From Pandoraea eparura (GTDB lineage Bacteria; Pseudomonadota; Gammaproteobacteria; Burkholderiales; Burkholderiaceae): a DNA stretch of 64,000 bases. Location of the stretch: the NCBI RefSeq assembly GCF_902459725.1, contig NZ_CABPSH010000012.1, forward strand, positions 62,001-126,000, read 5' to 3'. Shown one piece after another: positions 25,493 through 33,926 of the stretch (its first letter is position 1; every line of letters starts with the position of its first letter). The translations under genes were made by a program, and so were the position numbers. The notes below the pieces were generated by a model that saw only the letters and a program-made list of their open reading frames with translations, did no database searches and was not told where the DNA came from.

Positions 25493-27283
25493 ATGAAAGA
25501 ACCGTCAGACAAACCTGAAGCCCTCGCCAACGAGATCGCCCTGGCTGCCGGCTCACGCGTCGGCGCGACGAACGAGCGGATCGTCGCGATCTTTGACGAG
25601 ATCGCCGATCTGCTCGACGTGGAGAACGCGAATCCGTTCAGGGTGCGGGCATATCGCAATGCGGCACGGTCGATCGGCGCGCTGACCGAGGACGTCGGTG
25701 CCATGCTGGCACGCGGGACCGACCTTGCCACGCTGCCGGGCATCGGCACCGATCTCGCGGGGAAGATGCGCGAGATTGCCGAGACCGGGGGAAGCGAACT
25801 GCTGACGCGTCTGCGCCGCGAAACGCCCGGACAAATTCAAATGCTGCTCAGCTTGCCGGGGCTGGGGCCGCGCCGTGTGCACCGGCTAGAGCACGACCTG
25901 AACGTGCATACGATGGAAGATCTGGCCGCCGCAGCGCGCGAACATCGCGTTGGCATGTTGCCCGGATTCGGGCCACGTACGGAACAGCGCCTGCTTGACG
26001 CCGTGCAGGCCCGGCTCGACCGGCATCGCCGTTTCAGCCTCGATGTCGCGATGCGTGCCGTCGATCCGCTCATGGCGCATCTCCGGTCGTGCGGCGCCGC
26101 GCAGGATCTGGCGGTCGCCGGCAGCTACCGGCGGGGAAGGGACACAGTGGGGGACCTGGATATCGCGGTGGCATCGGGTCGTCCGCAAGCCGTCATTCAC
26201 GCATTCTTGGCCTATGGGCAAACTCGCTCCGTGATCTCGGCCGGAAGCACACGGGCCAGCACGGTGCTGATGAACGACATGCAGGTCGACTTGCGGGTGG
26301 TGCCCGCGTCGAGCTACGGCGCGGCGCTCGTGTATCTGACGGGGTCCAAGGCGCACAACGTGGCGCTTCGCAAGATGGCGCAGGCACGCGGGCTGAAACT
26401 CAACGAGTATGGGGTATTCCGGCAAGGGCGCAAGATCGCTGGCCGCGACGAGGCGTCGATCTACGAAGCGCTCGGCTTGCCATGGATTGCGCCCGAACTG
26501 CGAGAGGACACGGGGGAACTCGACGCGGCGCGCGACGGCAAGCTGCCGCATCTTGTCGAAGCCCGCGATATCCAGGGCGATCTTCACGTCCACACGAATG
26601 AGAGCGACGGTGTAGACAGCCTCGAAGCCATGGTCATGGCCGCCGGCCGCGACGGCCTTCAGTACCTGGCCATCACGGATCACTCGCCCCGGCTGGGTAT
26701 CACCCACGGGCTGAATGCCAGTCGTCTCGCCGCGCAGTCGGACGCGATCGACGCGCTCAACGCCAAGGGCGGATTGCCGACGATTCTCAAGGGCATCGAG
26801 GTCGACATTCTCGAAGACGGCTCGCTCGATCTTCCCGACGCGGTGCTCGGCCGGCTCGATCTCGTCGTGGGCGCGATCCACAGCCATTTCGATCTGCCTG
26901 CCGACAAGCAGACCGCGCGTCTGTTGCGCGCCATCGACCACCCGCACTTCAGCATCCTCGCGCATCCCTTTGCTCGCTTGATCGGCGAGCGCGAGGCTTG
27001 CCGGTTCGACGCCGTGCGCGTTTTCCGGGCGCTCGCCGAGCGCGGTGCCTGCGTGGAGGCCAACGGACAGCCTCGCCGGTTGGATGTCTGGGACACCGGC
27101 TGCCGGCTGGCGAAGTCGAGCGGCGTGCAGGTGAGCATTGCCTCCGACGCCCACCGGAGCGCCGACTTTCGGAATCTGGCATGGGGTCTCACCCAGGCCA
27201 GACGCGGCTGGCTCGAAGCCGCGGACGTACTCAACACCCGGTCCCTTTCCCGTCTGCGGGCAATCCTCAAGAAGACGATGTAG
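25493..27283 (+). CDS. polX: DNA polymerase/3'-5' exonuclease PolX
   Basis: A 596-aa protein with the full bacterial PolX architecture. The N-terminal 8-kDa/HhH region includes LPGIGTDLAGK and LPGLGPRRVHRL. The family X nucleotidyltransferase core has GSYRRGRDTVGDLDI with Asp221 and Asp223, and a third Asp266 in MQVDLRVV. The C-terminal PHP nuclease domain starts at GDLHVHTNESDG (His365, His367) with AITDHSPRLG and final histidines in SDAHRSADF. It performs gap-filling and end processing in base-excision repair. It lies downstream of the phosphoribosyltransferase gene and fits DNA maintenance during growth arrest. Confidence 0.95.
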   Translation: MKEPSDKPEALANEIALAAGSRVGATNERIVAIFDEIADLLDVENANPFRVRAYRNAARSIGALTEDVGAMLARGTDLATLPGIGTDLAGKMREIAETGGSELLTRLRRETPGQIQMLLSLPGLGPRRVHRLEHDLNVHTMEDLAAAAREHRVGMLPGFGPRTEQRLLDAVQARLDRHRRFSLDVAMRAVDPLMAHLRSCGAAQDLAVAGSYRRGRDTVGDLDIAVASGRPQAVIHAFLAYGQTRSVISAGSTRASTVLMNDMQVDLRVVPASSYGAALVYLTGSKAHNVALRKMAQARGLKLNEYGVFRQGRKIAGRDEASIYEALGLPWIAPELREDTGELDAARDGKLPHLVEARDIQGDLHVHTNESDGVDSLEAMVMAAGRDGLQYLAITDHSPRLGITHGLNASRLAAQSDAIDALNAKGGLPTILKGIEVDILEDGSLDLPDAVLGRLDLVVGAIHSHFDLPADKQTARLLRAIDHPHFSILAHPFARLIGEREACRFDAVRVFRALAERGACVEANGQPRRLDVWDTGCRLAKSSGVQVSIASDAHRSADFRNLAWGLTQARRGWLEAADVLNTRSLSRLRAILKKTM

Positions 27284-27363
27284 CGCACTGAAGCGCCTGC
27301 AGCGCGTGGCAAGGCTTCATGACGATTGCCCCCAGAAGCCCCGCGCACGAACATCACACGGAT

Positions 27364-27404
27364 TTGCGCCATGTCATGGCGTGCCACGCGCAGATGTCTA
27401 TAGT
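27364..27404 (+). promoter_or_regulatory. Weak FNR-like box with strong -10, DUF883 operon promoter
   Basis: TTGCG-CCAT-GTCAT at 27364-27377 is a poor match, but the -10 TATAGT at 27399-27404 is strong and places the box at about -41. This is probably the promoter of the genes from 27461 to 30281; FNR control is uncertain. Confidence 0.4.
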
Positions 27405-27460
27405 GAACGAGGCTGGCGCCGACCAAGGCGGCGCATGGATGAACTCGATGGGAGCGAAAG

Positions 27461-27835
27461 ATGAACGACATTCGTACGGACTTCATGAATCACCGGCAGA
27501 CCCTCGTCAACGATGCCGAGGCCCTGCTTGCGGATATCAAGGCCCTGTTGCGCGATCTCGCCGACGAGGCGAATTCGGCATCCGACGAAGTGCGTCCCGC
27601 ACTCACTGCCCGGCTCCAGCAACTGACCGCCCAGCTCGACACCCTGCGCAACATGAGCCAGCAGCGCGTCTCGGGATGGGTGCGGACCACCGATCACTAC
27701 GTGCATGAGCATCCCTGGCAGAGCGTAGCGGCAGCGGCATCCATCGCCGCGCTGGCGGCTGTCGTGGGCGCCGTGATGGTCCCCGTGATCGCTCGAGGCC
27801 GGCATGCCCCGTCGGATTCCGACCTGCGCCTTTGA
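27461..27835 (+). CDS. DUF883 / ElaB-YqjD-like membrane-anchored protein
   Basis: 124 aa. A long amphipathic helical part (TLVNDAEALLADIKALLRDL...LTAQLDTLRNMS) leads to the family's HEHPWQSVAAAASIA segment and a C-terminal membrane helix (about 92-112). E. coli YqjD and ElaB anchor at the inner membrane and bind ribosomes in stationary phase. GGGAG precedes the ATG. The DksA-like gene follows 13 bp later. Confidence 0.9.
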   Translation: MNDIRTDFMNHRQTLVNDAEALLADIKALLRDLADEANSASDEVRPALTARLQQLTAQLDTLRNMSQQRVSGWVRTTDHYVHEHPWQSVAAAASIAALAAVVGAVMVPVIARGRHAPSDSDLRL

Positions 27836-27848
27836 TGGGAGATCAAGG

Positions 27849-28226
27849 ATGGAACGGCTGAAAAACCCTGGACTTGGCGCGCTGGAGGGGCTGATGGACA
27901 CGGAGGAAAGGCGCATTCGCGACTTGGTGGGCGACGCCGATTCCCCGCTCGCCGACCTGATAGCACCGGAGCCTCGCGACGATGTCGACCTGGCGAGCGA
28001 GGAGGTCGACGAACGTCTGCAAGATGCCATGCTCGACCACTATCGTGCACAACTCGCAGATATTGAAGCGGCGCGCGATCGCATACGCCGCGGTGAGTAC
28101 GGCATCTGCATCGATTGCCGCCAGAGTATTCCATATGCACGGCTGAAGGCGTATCCGACAGCGAAGCGATGTGCGGTCTGCCAGCATCGCCACGAGCAAC
28201 TGTACGCAGCCGATCGCGCGAAGTGA
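27849..28226 (+). CDS. DksA/TraR-family zinc-finger protein
   Basis: 125 aa from ATG 27849 (GGGAGA upstream). The N-terminal half is a helical hairpin rich in acidic residues. The C-terminal C4 zinc finger is Cys87-x2-Cys90 and Cys108-x2-Cys111 (YGICIDCRQSI...RCAVCQHRHEQ). It is shorter than housekeeping DksA and probably enters the RNA-polymerase secondary channel as a stress variant. Its stop overlaps the GTG start of the deacetylase gene (GTGA). Confidence 0.92.
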   Translation: MERLKNPGLGALEGLMDTEERRIRDLVGDADSPLADLIAPEPRDDVDLASEEVDERLQDAMLDHYRAQLADIEAARDRIRRGEYGICIDCRQSIPYARLKAYPTAKRCAVCQHRHEQLYAADRAK

Positions 28227-29020
28227 AGGGTATTAGCAGGCGCGCGCTTACCCGTCTGGCCAGCGCACTGGCGCTGTTGACGTACGCAGGCGGTGCGCTC
28301 GCCGACCCCGCGCAGCACGACGTGCTGATTCTCGTGTATCACCGCTTCGCGGCAAGCGTTACGGACTCGACCACCGTGCGCACGGATACCTTCCGCTCGC
28401 AACTTCGCTTTTTCGAGGACAACGGGTATCGGGTGGTACCGCTGTCCGACGTCATCGCCTGGCACGCCGGCAGGCAGGACAACCTGCCGCCGCGCGCGCT
28501 CGTCCTGAGCGTGGACGATGGCCATCGATCCGTCTACGAGGTGCTTTGGCCGATGCTGAAGGGCCGCTCGGTGCCCGTCACGCTGTTTATCTATCCGTCG
28601 GCCATCTCCAATGCGTCATATGCCATGACGTGGGATCAGTTAAGCGCGCTTGTGCAATCCGGGACATTCGACGTCGAGTCTCACACCGAGTGGCATCCGA
28701 ACTTCAAGACGGAGCGCGCGCGCTTGACGCCGGACGCGTATCGGCGCTTCGTGCACGATCAGCTTCGCCGTTCCCGCGCGCGAATCGAGGGCGAACTGCA
28801 CCGGCCCGTCCGCCTGCTGGCATGGCCATTCGGAATTTACGATACTGAATTGGAGGCCATCGCACGCGACGAGGGCTACACGAACGGGTTCTCGCTCGAC
28901 GCCAAACCCGTCACGCCGCAGTCGAATGCCATGGCGTTGCCGCGATACCTCATGACGCAGCACTGCGACATGACGTGCCTGCGCGGCATGTTACGCAATG
29001 CACAAGCGCATCATGATTAG
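28223..29020 (+). CDS. Secreted polysaccharide deacetylase (CE4 family)
   Basis: About 265 aa from GTG 28223, chosen because it overlaps the DksA-like stop and begins a signal peptide (RRALTRLASALALLTYAGGALA, cleavage near residue 27). NodB-type motifs are present: YHRF, SVDDG (Asp98, Asp99) and SHTEWHP with His154 and His158 as metal ligands. It should remove N-acetyl groups from an extracellular or periplasmic glycan. The next gene, a putative glycoside hydrolase, overlaps its end by 23 bp; the pairing recalls the two domains of PgaB. Confidence 0.9.
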   Translation: MKGISRRALTRLASALALLTYAGGALADPAQHDVLILVYHRFAASVTDSTTVRTDTFRSQLRFFEDNGYRVVPLSDVIAWHAGRQDNLPPRALVLSVDDGHRSVYEVLWPMLKGRSVPVTLFIYPSAISNASYAMTWDQLSALVQSGTFDVESHTEWHPNFKTERARLTPDAYRRFVHDQLRRSRARIEGELHRPVRLLAWPFGIYDTELEAIARDEGYTNGFSLDAKPVTPQSNAMALPRYLMTQHCDMTCLRGMLRNAQAHHD

Positions 29021-30281
29021 CCGATGGATTGTCTGGAGCCTCTCGCTGCTATGCCTGCAACCCGTAGCGTCGGCCACGGCAGACACGCTCGCGGTGACGG
29101 TTGTCGATGCCGCGACCCATGCGCCGATTGCGGGCGCGACGCTCGTGAGCGGGGATCTCGCCTGGATCAGCGGGCGCGACGGCGGGATCGCGCTGCCCGA
29201 TACGACGCCGGGGGCGCCGATGGCCGTCTCGGTGCGCGCGCCGGGGTATGCGCGGGTGCAAGCGTCGATCGGGGCGGGCGCGCACGAGACCGTCGCCATG
29301 ACGCGCCTTCGCCCCAAGGCCATCTACCTCTCGGTGTACGGCATCGCAAGCCGGACGTTGCTCGACGCGGCGCTGGCGTTGCCCGCCCGCACCGCCATCA
29401 ACGCGGTGGTGATCGATGTCAAAGGCGATCGTGGCATGACGCCGTATCGTAGTCATGCGCGGGAGGGCATCGGCGCACAAGCGTATGTGCCGGCGAACGC
29501 GCCACGGGTGAAGAACCTGCCGGCGCTGGTGAAATCGCTGCATGACCGCGGTTTGTACCTCATCGCCCGCATCGTGGTGTTCAAGGACGATCCGTTGGCG
29601 CGGGCCCATCCGGAGTGGGCCGTGCGCGATGCCGAGGGCAATGTGTGGCGTGACCGAGAGCAGCTTCGATGGATCGATCCGACGATCTCCGCCGCATGGG
29701 CGCACAATCTCGACGTCGCCGAGGAGGCGGCGCGCATGGGCTTCGATGAGATTCAATTCGACTACTTGCGATTTCCGGACACCCCGGGGCTGGAATTTCA
29801 CGAGACCAACACTGCCGAGCACCGGGTCGGCGCCATTACCGGATTCCTGAGCGCCGCGCGCGAGCGCCTGCTGCGCTACAACGTCTACCTGTCGGTCGAT
29901 ATCTTCGGCTATGTGTGCTGGAACCTCAACGACACGGCGATCGGACAGCGGCTCGAGACCCTCGGCGAACAGGTCGATTACATCGCCCCCATGCTTTATC
30001 CGTCGGGATTCACGTGGGGGCTGCCCGGATACGACCCACCCACGCAGTATCCGGGCGAGATCGTGTCGCGCTCGCTCGCGCAGGCGATGCGCCGCACGGG
30101 ATTGCCCGGGGTGCGATTCCGACCGTGGTTGCAGGCCTTTCGTGACTACGCCTTCGATCGTCGCAATTTTGGCGCCGCCGAGATTCGTGCGCAAATCGAA
30201 GCCGCCGACGCGGCGGGGACCGACGGTTGGATGCTGTGGAATCCGCGCAACCGATACGAGCCGACGACTTTACCGCGCTGA
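28998..30281 (+). CDS. Secreted putative glycoside hydrolase (DUF4015-type TIM barrel)
   Basis: 427 aa; ATG 29013 is an alternative start. A signal peptide ends near residue 28 (VASATA). A carboxypeptidase-regulatory-like beta domain follows (about 30-102, LAVTVVDAATHAPIAGATLV). A TIM-barrel domain of the DUF4015 putative glycosyl hydrolase family fills about 108-420, with AIYLSVYG, NAVVIDVKGDRG, DEIQFDYLRFP and VDYIAPMLYPSGF. The acidic residues in these strands are likely catalytic. It is translationally coupled to the deacetylase; the glycan substrate is unknown. Confidence 0.88.
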   Translation: MHKRIMISRWIVWSLSLLCLQPVASATADTLAVTVVDAATHAPIAGATLVSGDLAWISGRDGGIALPDTTPGAPMAVSVRAPGYARVQASIGAGAHETVAMTRLRPKAIYLSVYGIASRTLLDAALALPARTAINAVVIDVKGDRGMTPYRSHAREGIGAQAYVPANAPRVKNLPALVKSLHDRGLYLIARIVVFKDDPLARAHPEWAVRDAEGNVWRDREQLRWIDPTISAAWAHNLDVAEEAARMGFDEIQFDYLRFPDTPGLEFHETNTAEHRVGAITGFLSAARERLLRYNVYLSVDIFGYVCWNLNDTAIGQRLETLGEQVDYIAPMLYPSGFTWGLPGYDPPTQYPGEIVSRSLAQAMRRTGLPGVRFRPWLQAFRDYAFDRRNFGAAEIRAQIEAADAAGTDGWMLWNPRNRYEPTTLPR

Positions 30282-30306
30282 ATGCGCCGATCTTACCAAT
30301 CGCGGC

Positions 30307-30378
30307 AATCTCGCCGATCTCGCCGATCTCGCCGATCTCGCCAATCTCGCCAATCTCGCCAATCTCGCCAATCTCGCC
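30307..30378 (+). repeat. 9-bp tandem repeat [A/G]ATCTCGCC, eight copies
   Basis: Eight contiguous 9-bp units run from 30307 to 30378. Unit 1 and units 5-8 are AATCTCGCC and units 2-4 are GATCTCGCC, so the array is internally patterned. It begins 25 bp after the glycosidase stop. A multiple-of-three unit leaves all frames open. Copy number probably varies between strains. Confidence 0.95.
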
Positions 30379-30445
30379 AATTGTCGGCGAAAAGCAGGCG
30401 CCTGGGCCCAAGCTGAACGATGCCTCGCGCGAGATATCGCGCCAT

Positions 30446-30486
30446 TTGATCCAGGCCAAGTTACGGCGCGCGCCACGGCTTACTGT
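30446..30486 (+). promoter_or_regulatory. Near-consensus FNR promoter of the BCAM0308-nrdJ operon
   Basis: TTGAT-CCAG-GCCAA at 30446-30459 has one mismatch in the second half-site. A -10-like TACTGT lies at 30481-30486, giving a class II spacing near -41. Anaerobic control of a ribonucleotide reductase that works without oxygen is biologically sensible. Confidence 0.5.
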
Positions 30487-30611
30487 ATCTATATCTGGCG
30501 GGCACACACGGTGCGTAGCGATGATGTCGAGCGCGTGGCATCCTCCCGTGGCCGTCGGTGGCGGACACGCATTCGACGCCAGCCTGTGCCAGCGTTTCAA
30601 GGAGTCACACC

Positions 30612-31115
30612 ATGAAAGTCAGAGCTAGGTCTGCCATGGTCCGGCCCACGAGGTGGGATCGCTTTCCGGACGAGCATGTGCCCGACAGTTACAAGCAACC
30701 GTCAGCCGCCCCCGCGCTCGCGGCTTGCCCGGTGTGTCACGCCGTCTATCTGCGCGGCCATTGGCAATGGCGCGCCGTGCCGGCCGACGCGGCGGCCGTC
30801 ATGTGCTCGGCCTGCCATCGCAGCGCCGACGGCGTGCCCGCGGCGCGCTTGTTGCTGGACGGCGCCTTCGAGGCGGCGCATCGACAGGAAATTCTCGGCC
30901 TGGTGAATCACCGTGCGCTGCGGCTGCACCGGGAACATCCGATGGAGCGCGTGATGGCGATCACGTCGGGCGAGGACGGTACGGCGATCACGACCACCGG
31001 GATGCACATTGCACGCGACATCGGCAATGCCATTCGCCACGCCTATGGCGGGAAGCTGGATCTCGACTATGGGCACGCCGAATCGGAGTTGCACGTGCGC
31101 TGGCACCGATCCTGA
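30612..31115 (+). CDS. BCAM0308-family zinc-ribbon protein
   Basis: 167 aa from ATG 30612 (AAGGAG upstream). Two CxxC pairs, Cys39-x2-Cys42 (ACPVCHAVY) and Cys65-x2-Cys68 (MCSACHR), form a likely zinc ribbon in the N-terminal half. The C-terminal half is alpha/beta (VMAITSGEDGTAITTTGMHIA, LDLDYGHAESELHVRW). I recognise it as the family named for B. cenocepacia BCAM0308, a gene of the low-oxygen locus; its function is unknown. The reductase gene begins 15 bp later, so the two are tightly coupled. Confidence 0.88.
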   Translation: MKVRARSAMVRPTRWDRFPDEHVPDSYKQPSAAPALAACPVCHAVYLRGHWQWRAVPADAAAVMCSACHRSADGVPAARLLLDGAFEAAHRQEILGLVNHRALRLHREHPMERVMAITSGEDGTAITTTGMHIARDIGNAIRHAYGGKLDLDYGHAESELHVRWHRS

Positions 31116-31130
31116 CGTAGGCGCCACCCC

Positions 31131-32936
31131 ATGTCGGTCATTCACGAATCGGCGTCGACGGTCTGCGATGCGGTGCTGGCGGATCGCTATCTTGCGCCGG
31201 GGGAGACGGCGCGCGACGACGTCTTCCGACGGGTCGCGCGTACGCTGGCCGAGGCAGAGCCACCGGATCGACGTCGGGAGGCGGCACGGCAGTTCTACGG
31301 CAACATGCTGCGGGGCGCGATCGGCGCGGGCCGGATCATGGCCAACGCCGGCACGGGCAAACACGCGACGATGGTGAACTGCTTCGTGCATCCGATCGTC
31401 GCTCCGGACGTGCCGGTGGCCCGTGAGGCAGACATCGCCCGCGCCCTCGCGCAGGCCACGATCACGCTGCGCATGGGCGGCGGTGTCGGCTACGACTTCT
31501 CGCCGGTGGCGCCGGCCGACGCGCTGGTGTCGGCGTCCGACAGTGGGACGGGCGACGTCTGCGATGTCATCGAGCGGTTCGACCTTGCCTGCAAGGCGCT
31601 GGCCATGGCCGAGACGCGCGGCGGGGCGCAGATGGCCGTATTGCGGTGCGACCACCCGGATCTGGATGAGTTTGTCAATGCGAAGCGCGGACGCCGGCGC
31701 TGGACGACATTCAACGTATCGGTGGCGGCGAGCGCCGAGTTCATGGAGGCTGTCGCCCGCGACGGCGAATGGCGGCTCCAGCATCGCGCCGCGCCCAATC
31801 GGCAGCGACTGGCGGCGGGCGCGTACTTGCTCGGCAACGGCAACTGGTGCTATGCGACAGTACCCGCGCGGCGCTTGTGGGTGCGAATCGTGGAAGCGGC
31901 CCATGAGAGTGGCGAGCCCGGATTGCTGTTCATCGACACGATTCGCGACACCAACGACCTTGCCGATATCGAATCCATCGTTGCGACGAATCCGTGTGGT
32001 GAACAACCGCTTCCCGCGTGGGGAAGTTGTGTGCTCGGGCCCATCGATCTGTCGAGGCGTGTCAAGCATCCGTTCGGTGTCGGGGGGACGCCGTCGTTCG
32101 ACTTTGCCGGTCTGGCGCGGCTCGTCCATGTCCAGGTCAGAATGCTCGATAACGCGATCGACGTCACGCGATGGCCATTGCCCGAGCATGGGCACGAAGC
32201 CCGAAGCAAGCGAAGGATCGGCGTGGGCGTCACGGGGCTGGCTGATGCGCTGACCATGATGTGTCTGCGGTACGACGCACCGCAGGGCAGGGACCTCGCC
32301 AGCGCCATCGGGCGATGCCTGCGCGACAACGCTTATGCGGCGTCGGCGGCATTGGCGCGTGAACGCGGCGCGTATGCGCTGTTCAGCGGCGAGCGCAGTC
32401 TGTCGCCGGGACGCTTCGCGTCGGCGTTGCCGGATGCCGTGCGCGACGAGATTGCGCGTCATGGGCTGCGCAATAGTCATCTGCTGTCGGTAGCGCCCAC
32501 AGGAAGCGTCAGTCTGGCATTCGGCGGCAACTGTTCCAGCGGCATCGAGCCGGCGTTCGACTGGGCGTATCAGCGTCAACTGCGCTTGCGGCATCAGGCC
32601 CCGCGCGCCTGCCGCATCGAGAATCACGCCTACCGGTGCTTCCGCGCCTTGTGTGGCGATCGGGCGGTGTTGCCGGACTACTTCGTCACGGCCAGTCAGG
32701 TGAGCGGTGACGATCACCTGCGCATGGTGGCGGCGATGCAACCGTTCATCGATGCGGGCATCTCGAAGACGGTGCTGGTGCCCAGCGGTGTGTCGCGCGA
32801 GCGGGTCGGAGATCTGCTCTATCGTGCGTGGCAATTCGGACTCAAAGGCGTGACGATTTTCCGGCCTGAGCGTGCCGCCGACGAGGTGCTGTCGGTGTTG
32901 CCGGCGTCGGCAGGGCGGCCGGCATGTTTTTGCTGA
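31131..32936 (+). CDS. nrdJ: Class II (adenosylcobalamin-dependent) ribonucleotide reductase
   Basis: 601 aa. Catalytic residues are visible: Cys84 (NCFVHP) and Cys300 (GSCVLGP) as the redox pair, and Asn287-Pro-Cys289-Gly-Glu291 as the radical-site motif. Later come RIGVGVTGLADAL and SVAPTGSVSLAFGGNCSSGIEP. The protein ends CFC, the shuttle-cysteine tail. No ATP-cone is present, so overall activity control by dATP is not expected. Class II enzymes work with or without oxygen, unlike NrdAB. It is cotranscribed with the BCAM0308-family gene behind an FNR-like box. Confidence 0.92.
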   Translation: MSVIHESASTVCDAVLADRYLAPGETARDDVFRRVARTLAEAEPPDRRREAARQFYGNMLRGAIGAGRIMANAGTGKHATMVNCFVHPIVAPDVPVAREADIARALAQATITLRMGGGVGYDFSPVAPADALVSASDSGTGDVCDVIERFDLACKALAMAETRGGAQMAVLRCDHPDLDEFVNAKRGRRRWTTFNVSVAASAEFMEAVARDGEWRLQHRAAPNRQRLAAGAYLLGNGNWCYATVPARRLWVRIVEAAHESGEPGLLFIDTIRDTNDLADIESIVATNPCGEQPLPAWGSCVLGPIDLSRRVKHPFGVGGTPSFDFAGLARLVHVQVRMLDNAIDVTRWPLPEHGHEARSKRRIGVGVTGLADALTMMCLRYDAPQGRDLASAIGRCLRDNAYAASAALARERGAYALFSGERSLSPGRFASALPDAVRDEIARHGLRNSHLLSVAPTGSVSLAFGGNCSSGIEPAFDWAYQRQLRLRHQAPRACRIENHAYRCFRALCGDRAVLPDYFVTASQVSGDDHLRMVAAMQPFIDAGISKTVLVPSGVSRERVGDLLYRAWQFGLKGVTIFRPERAADEVLSVLPASAGRPACFC

Positions 32937-33012
32937 GCCGAATGCGCCGAATGTATCGAATGCGCTAATGGTGCGATCCGGGGCTCGAAGCCCGCTGCGG
33001 CGGTGCCGCTCG

Positions 33013-33053
33013 TTGACCCGCATCAAGGCCAACCGAGAACGGCTGCCTATGCT
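33013..33053 (+). promoter_or_regulatory. FNR-dependent promoter (class II) of the nitroreductase gene 33105
   Basis: TTGAC-CCGC-ATCAA lies at 33013-33026 and a -10-like TATGCT at 33048-33053. The predicted start near 33061 sets the box at -41.5. The gene ATG is at 33105. Confidence 0.78.
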
Positions 33054-33104
33054 CCAAGCAGCCGGGCAGGATTGCCCGCCAACCGTCTTTCGAGGGTTTC
33101 CGCG

Positions 33105-33758
33105 ATGAATGAGGCCAAGCTTCCTGTGTACGCTGTCGTGCGCAATGCATCTCCTGTTCCGGCCGCCAGCGAGTCACTGCCGGTCATTGCGCTGCCACCG
33201 CCGAGTCTCGAGGGTGGCGCCACGTTGATGATTTCATTGGCACGTCGCAAGAGCGTGCGCGACTTTGCGCCAACCGCGCTTTCCCGCCAGCAACTCGGCG
33301 ATCTGCTGTGGGCGGCGGACGGTGTCAATCGCGCCGACACCGGCGGGCGCACGGCGCCGTCGGCGCGCGGCGTGAACGAGATCGACGTGTACGTCGCCCT
33401 GCCCGAGGGCGTGTATCGCTATGACCCGGCGTCGCACCAACTGCACCTCAAGCATGCCGTCGATGCGCGCAATCTCACTGGCTACCAGGACTTCGTCGGT
33501 CAGGCGCCGCTCGATCTGGTGTACGTGGTCAATCACGCCCGCGCCGACGCGTTTCCTCAGTCACAACGGGATTCGTTCGCTGGCATCGCCGTCGGCGCGA
33601 TCGCGCAGAACGTGTCGCTGTATTGTGCGTCGGCTGGGTTGGCGTGTGTCGTGCGAGGCTGGTTGAATCATCGGATGCTGGCCAACGCCATGTCGCTCAA
33701 CGAAGACGAAATACCGGTGCTGGCCCAGACCGTGGGCCATCCGACGGTGACGGGATAA
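33105..33758 (+). CDS. Nitroreductase family protein (SagB/ThcOx-like)
   Basis: About 217 aa from ATG 33105 (CGAGGG upstream; the open frame extends to 33003). Flavin-binding features include SLARRKSVRDFAPTALSRQQLGDLLWAADG, YVALPEGVYRYDP and the C-terminal VGAIAQNVSLYCASAGLACVVRGW. This is the SagB-type oxidoreductase pattern; many members are of unknown function and not linked to azoline synthesis. No precursor peptide or cyclodehydratase gene is nearby. It is under an FNR box and probably serves as a flavin reductase. Confidence 0.9.
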   Translation: MNEAKLPVYAVVRNASPVPAASESLPVIALPPPSLEGGATLMISLARRKSVRDFAPTALSRQQLGDLLWAADGVNRADTGGRTAPSARGVNEIDVYVALPEGVYRYDPASHQLHLKHAVDARNLTGYQDFVGQAPLDLVYVVNHARADAFPQSQRDSFAGIAVGAIAQNVSLYCASAGLACVVRGWLNHRMLANAMSLNEDEIPVLAQTVGHPTVTG

Positions 33759-33813
33759 CGCGCGCGTCGGTGCCGCTGGCGTGATAGGGCGGGGAAGCGG
33801 CGAGCGGATTCGT

Positions 33814-33852
33814 TTGACATCGGTCAACACGGCGGATGCAGCAGCGACCATG
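33814..33852 (+). promoter_or_regulatory. FNR-dependent promoter of the dodecin gene
   Basis: TTGAC-ATCG-GTCAA lies at 33814-33827, with a weak -10 CATGCT at 33847-33852. The spacing is about -39 to -41. The dodecin ATG is at 33927. Confidence 0.65.
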
Positions 33853-33926
33853 CTTGGCTCATGGCAGCCGCGCATCCTGGCCGGGAGACATCCCATGAGC
33901 TGCCACTCGCCTTCGCGGGAGCCGTC

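Larger units (their letters stand above)
30282..30611 (+). other. Intergenic region with minisatellite and FNR-like box
   Basis: 330 bp without a convincing gene. It contains eight copies of a 9-bp repeat and, further on, a near-consensus FNR box with a -10 element. An open frame across it (30227-30628) encodes only the repeat-derived ISP tripeptides and is not taken as a gene. Confidence 0.7.

Noticed and set aside
30227-30628. Open frame encoding repeated ISP tripeptides
   Set aside because: It is produced by the frame-neutral 9-bp minisatellite, overlaps the glycosidase gene end, and has no ribosome site or homolog-like sequence outside the repeat.
30702-33032. 776-codon antisense open frame opposite the BCAM0308-family and nrdJ genes
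   Set aside because: The sense strand carries catalytic motifs of ribonucleotide reductase; the antisense product has no domain-like features.
33105-33758. SagB-like oxidoreductase as part of an azole-peptide biosynthetic cluster
   Set aside because: No precursor peptide, cyclodehydratase or export genes adjoin it; neighbours are nrdJ and dodecin under FNR boxes.
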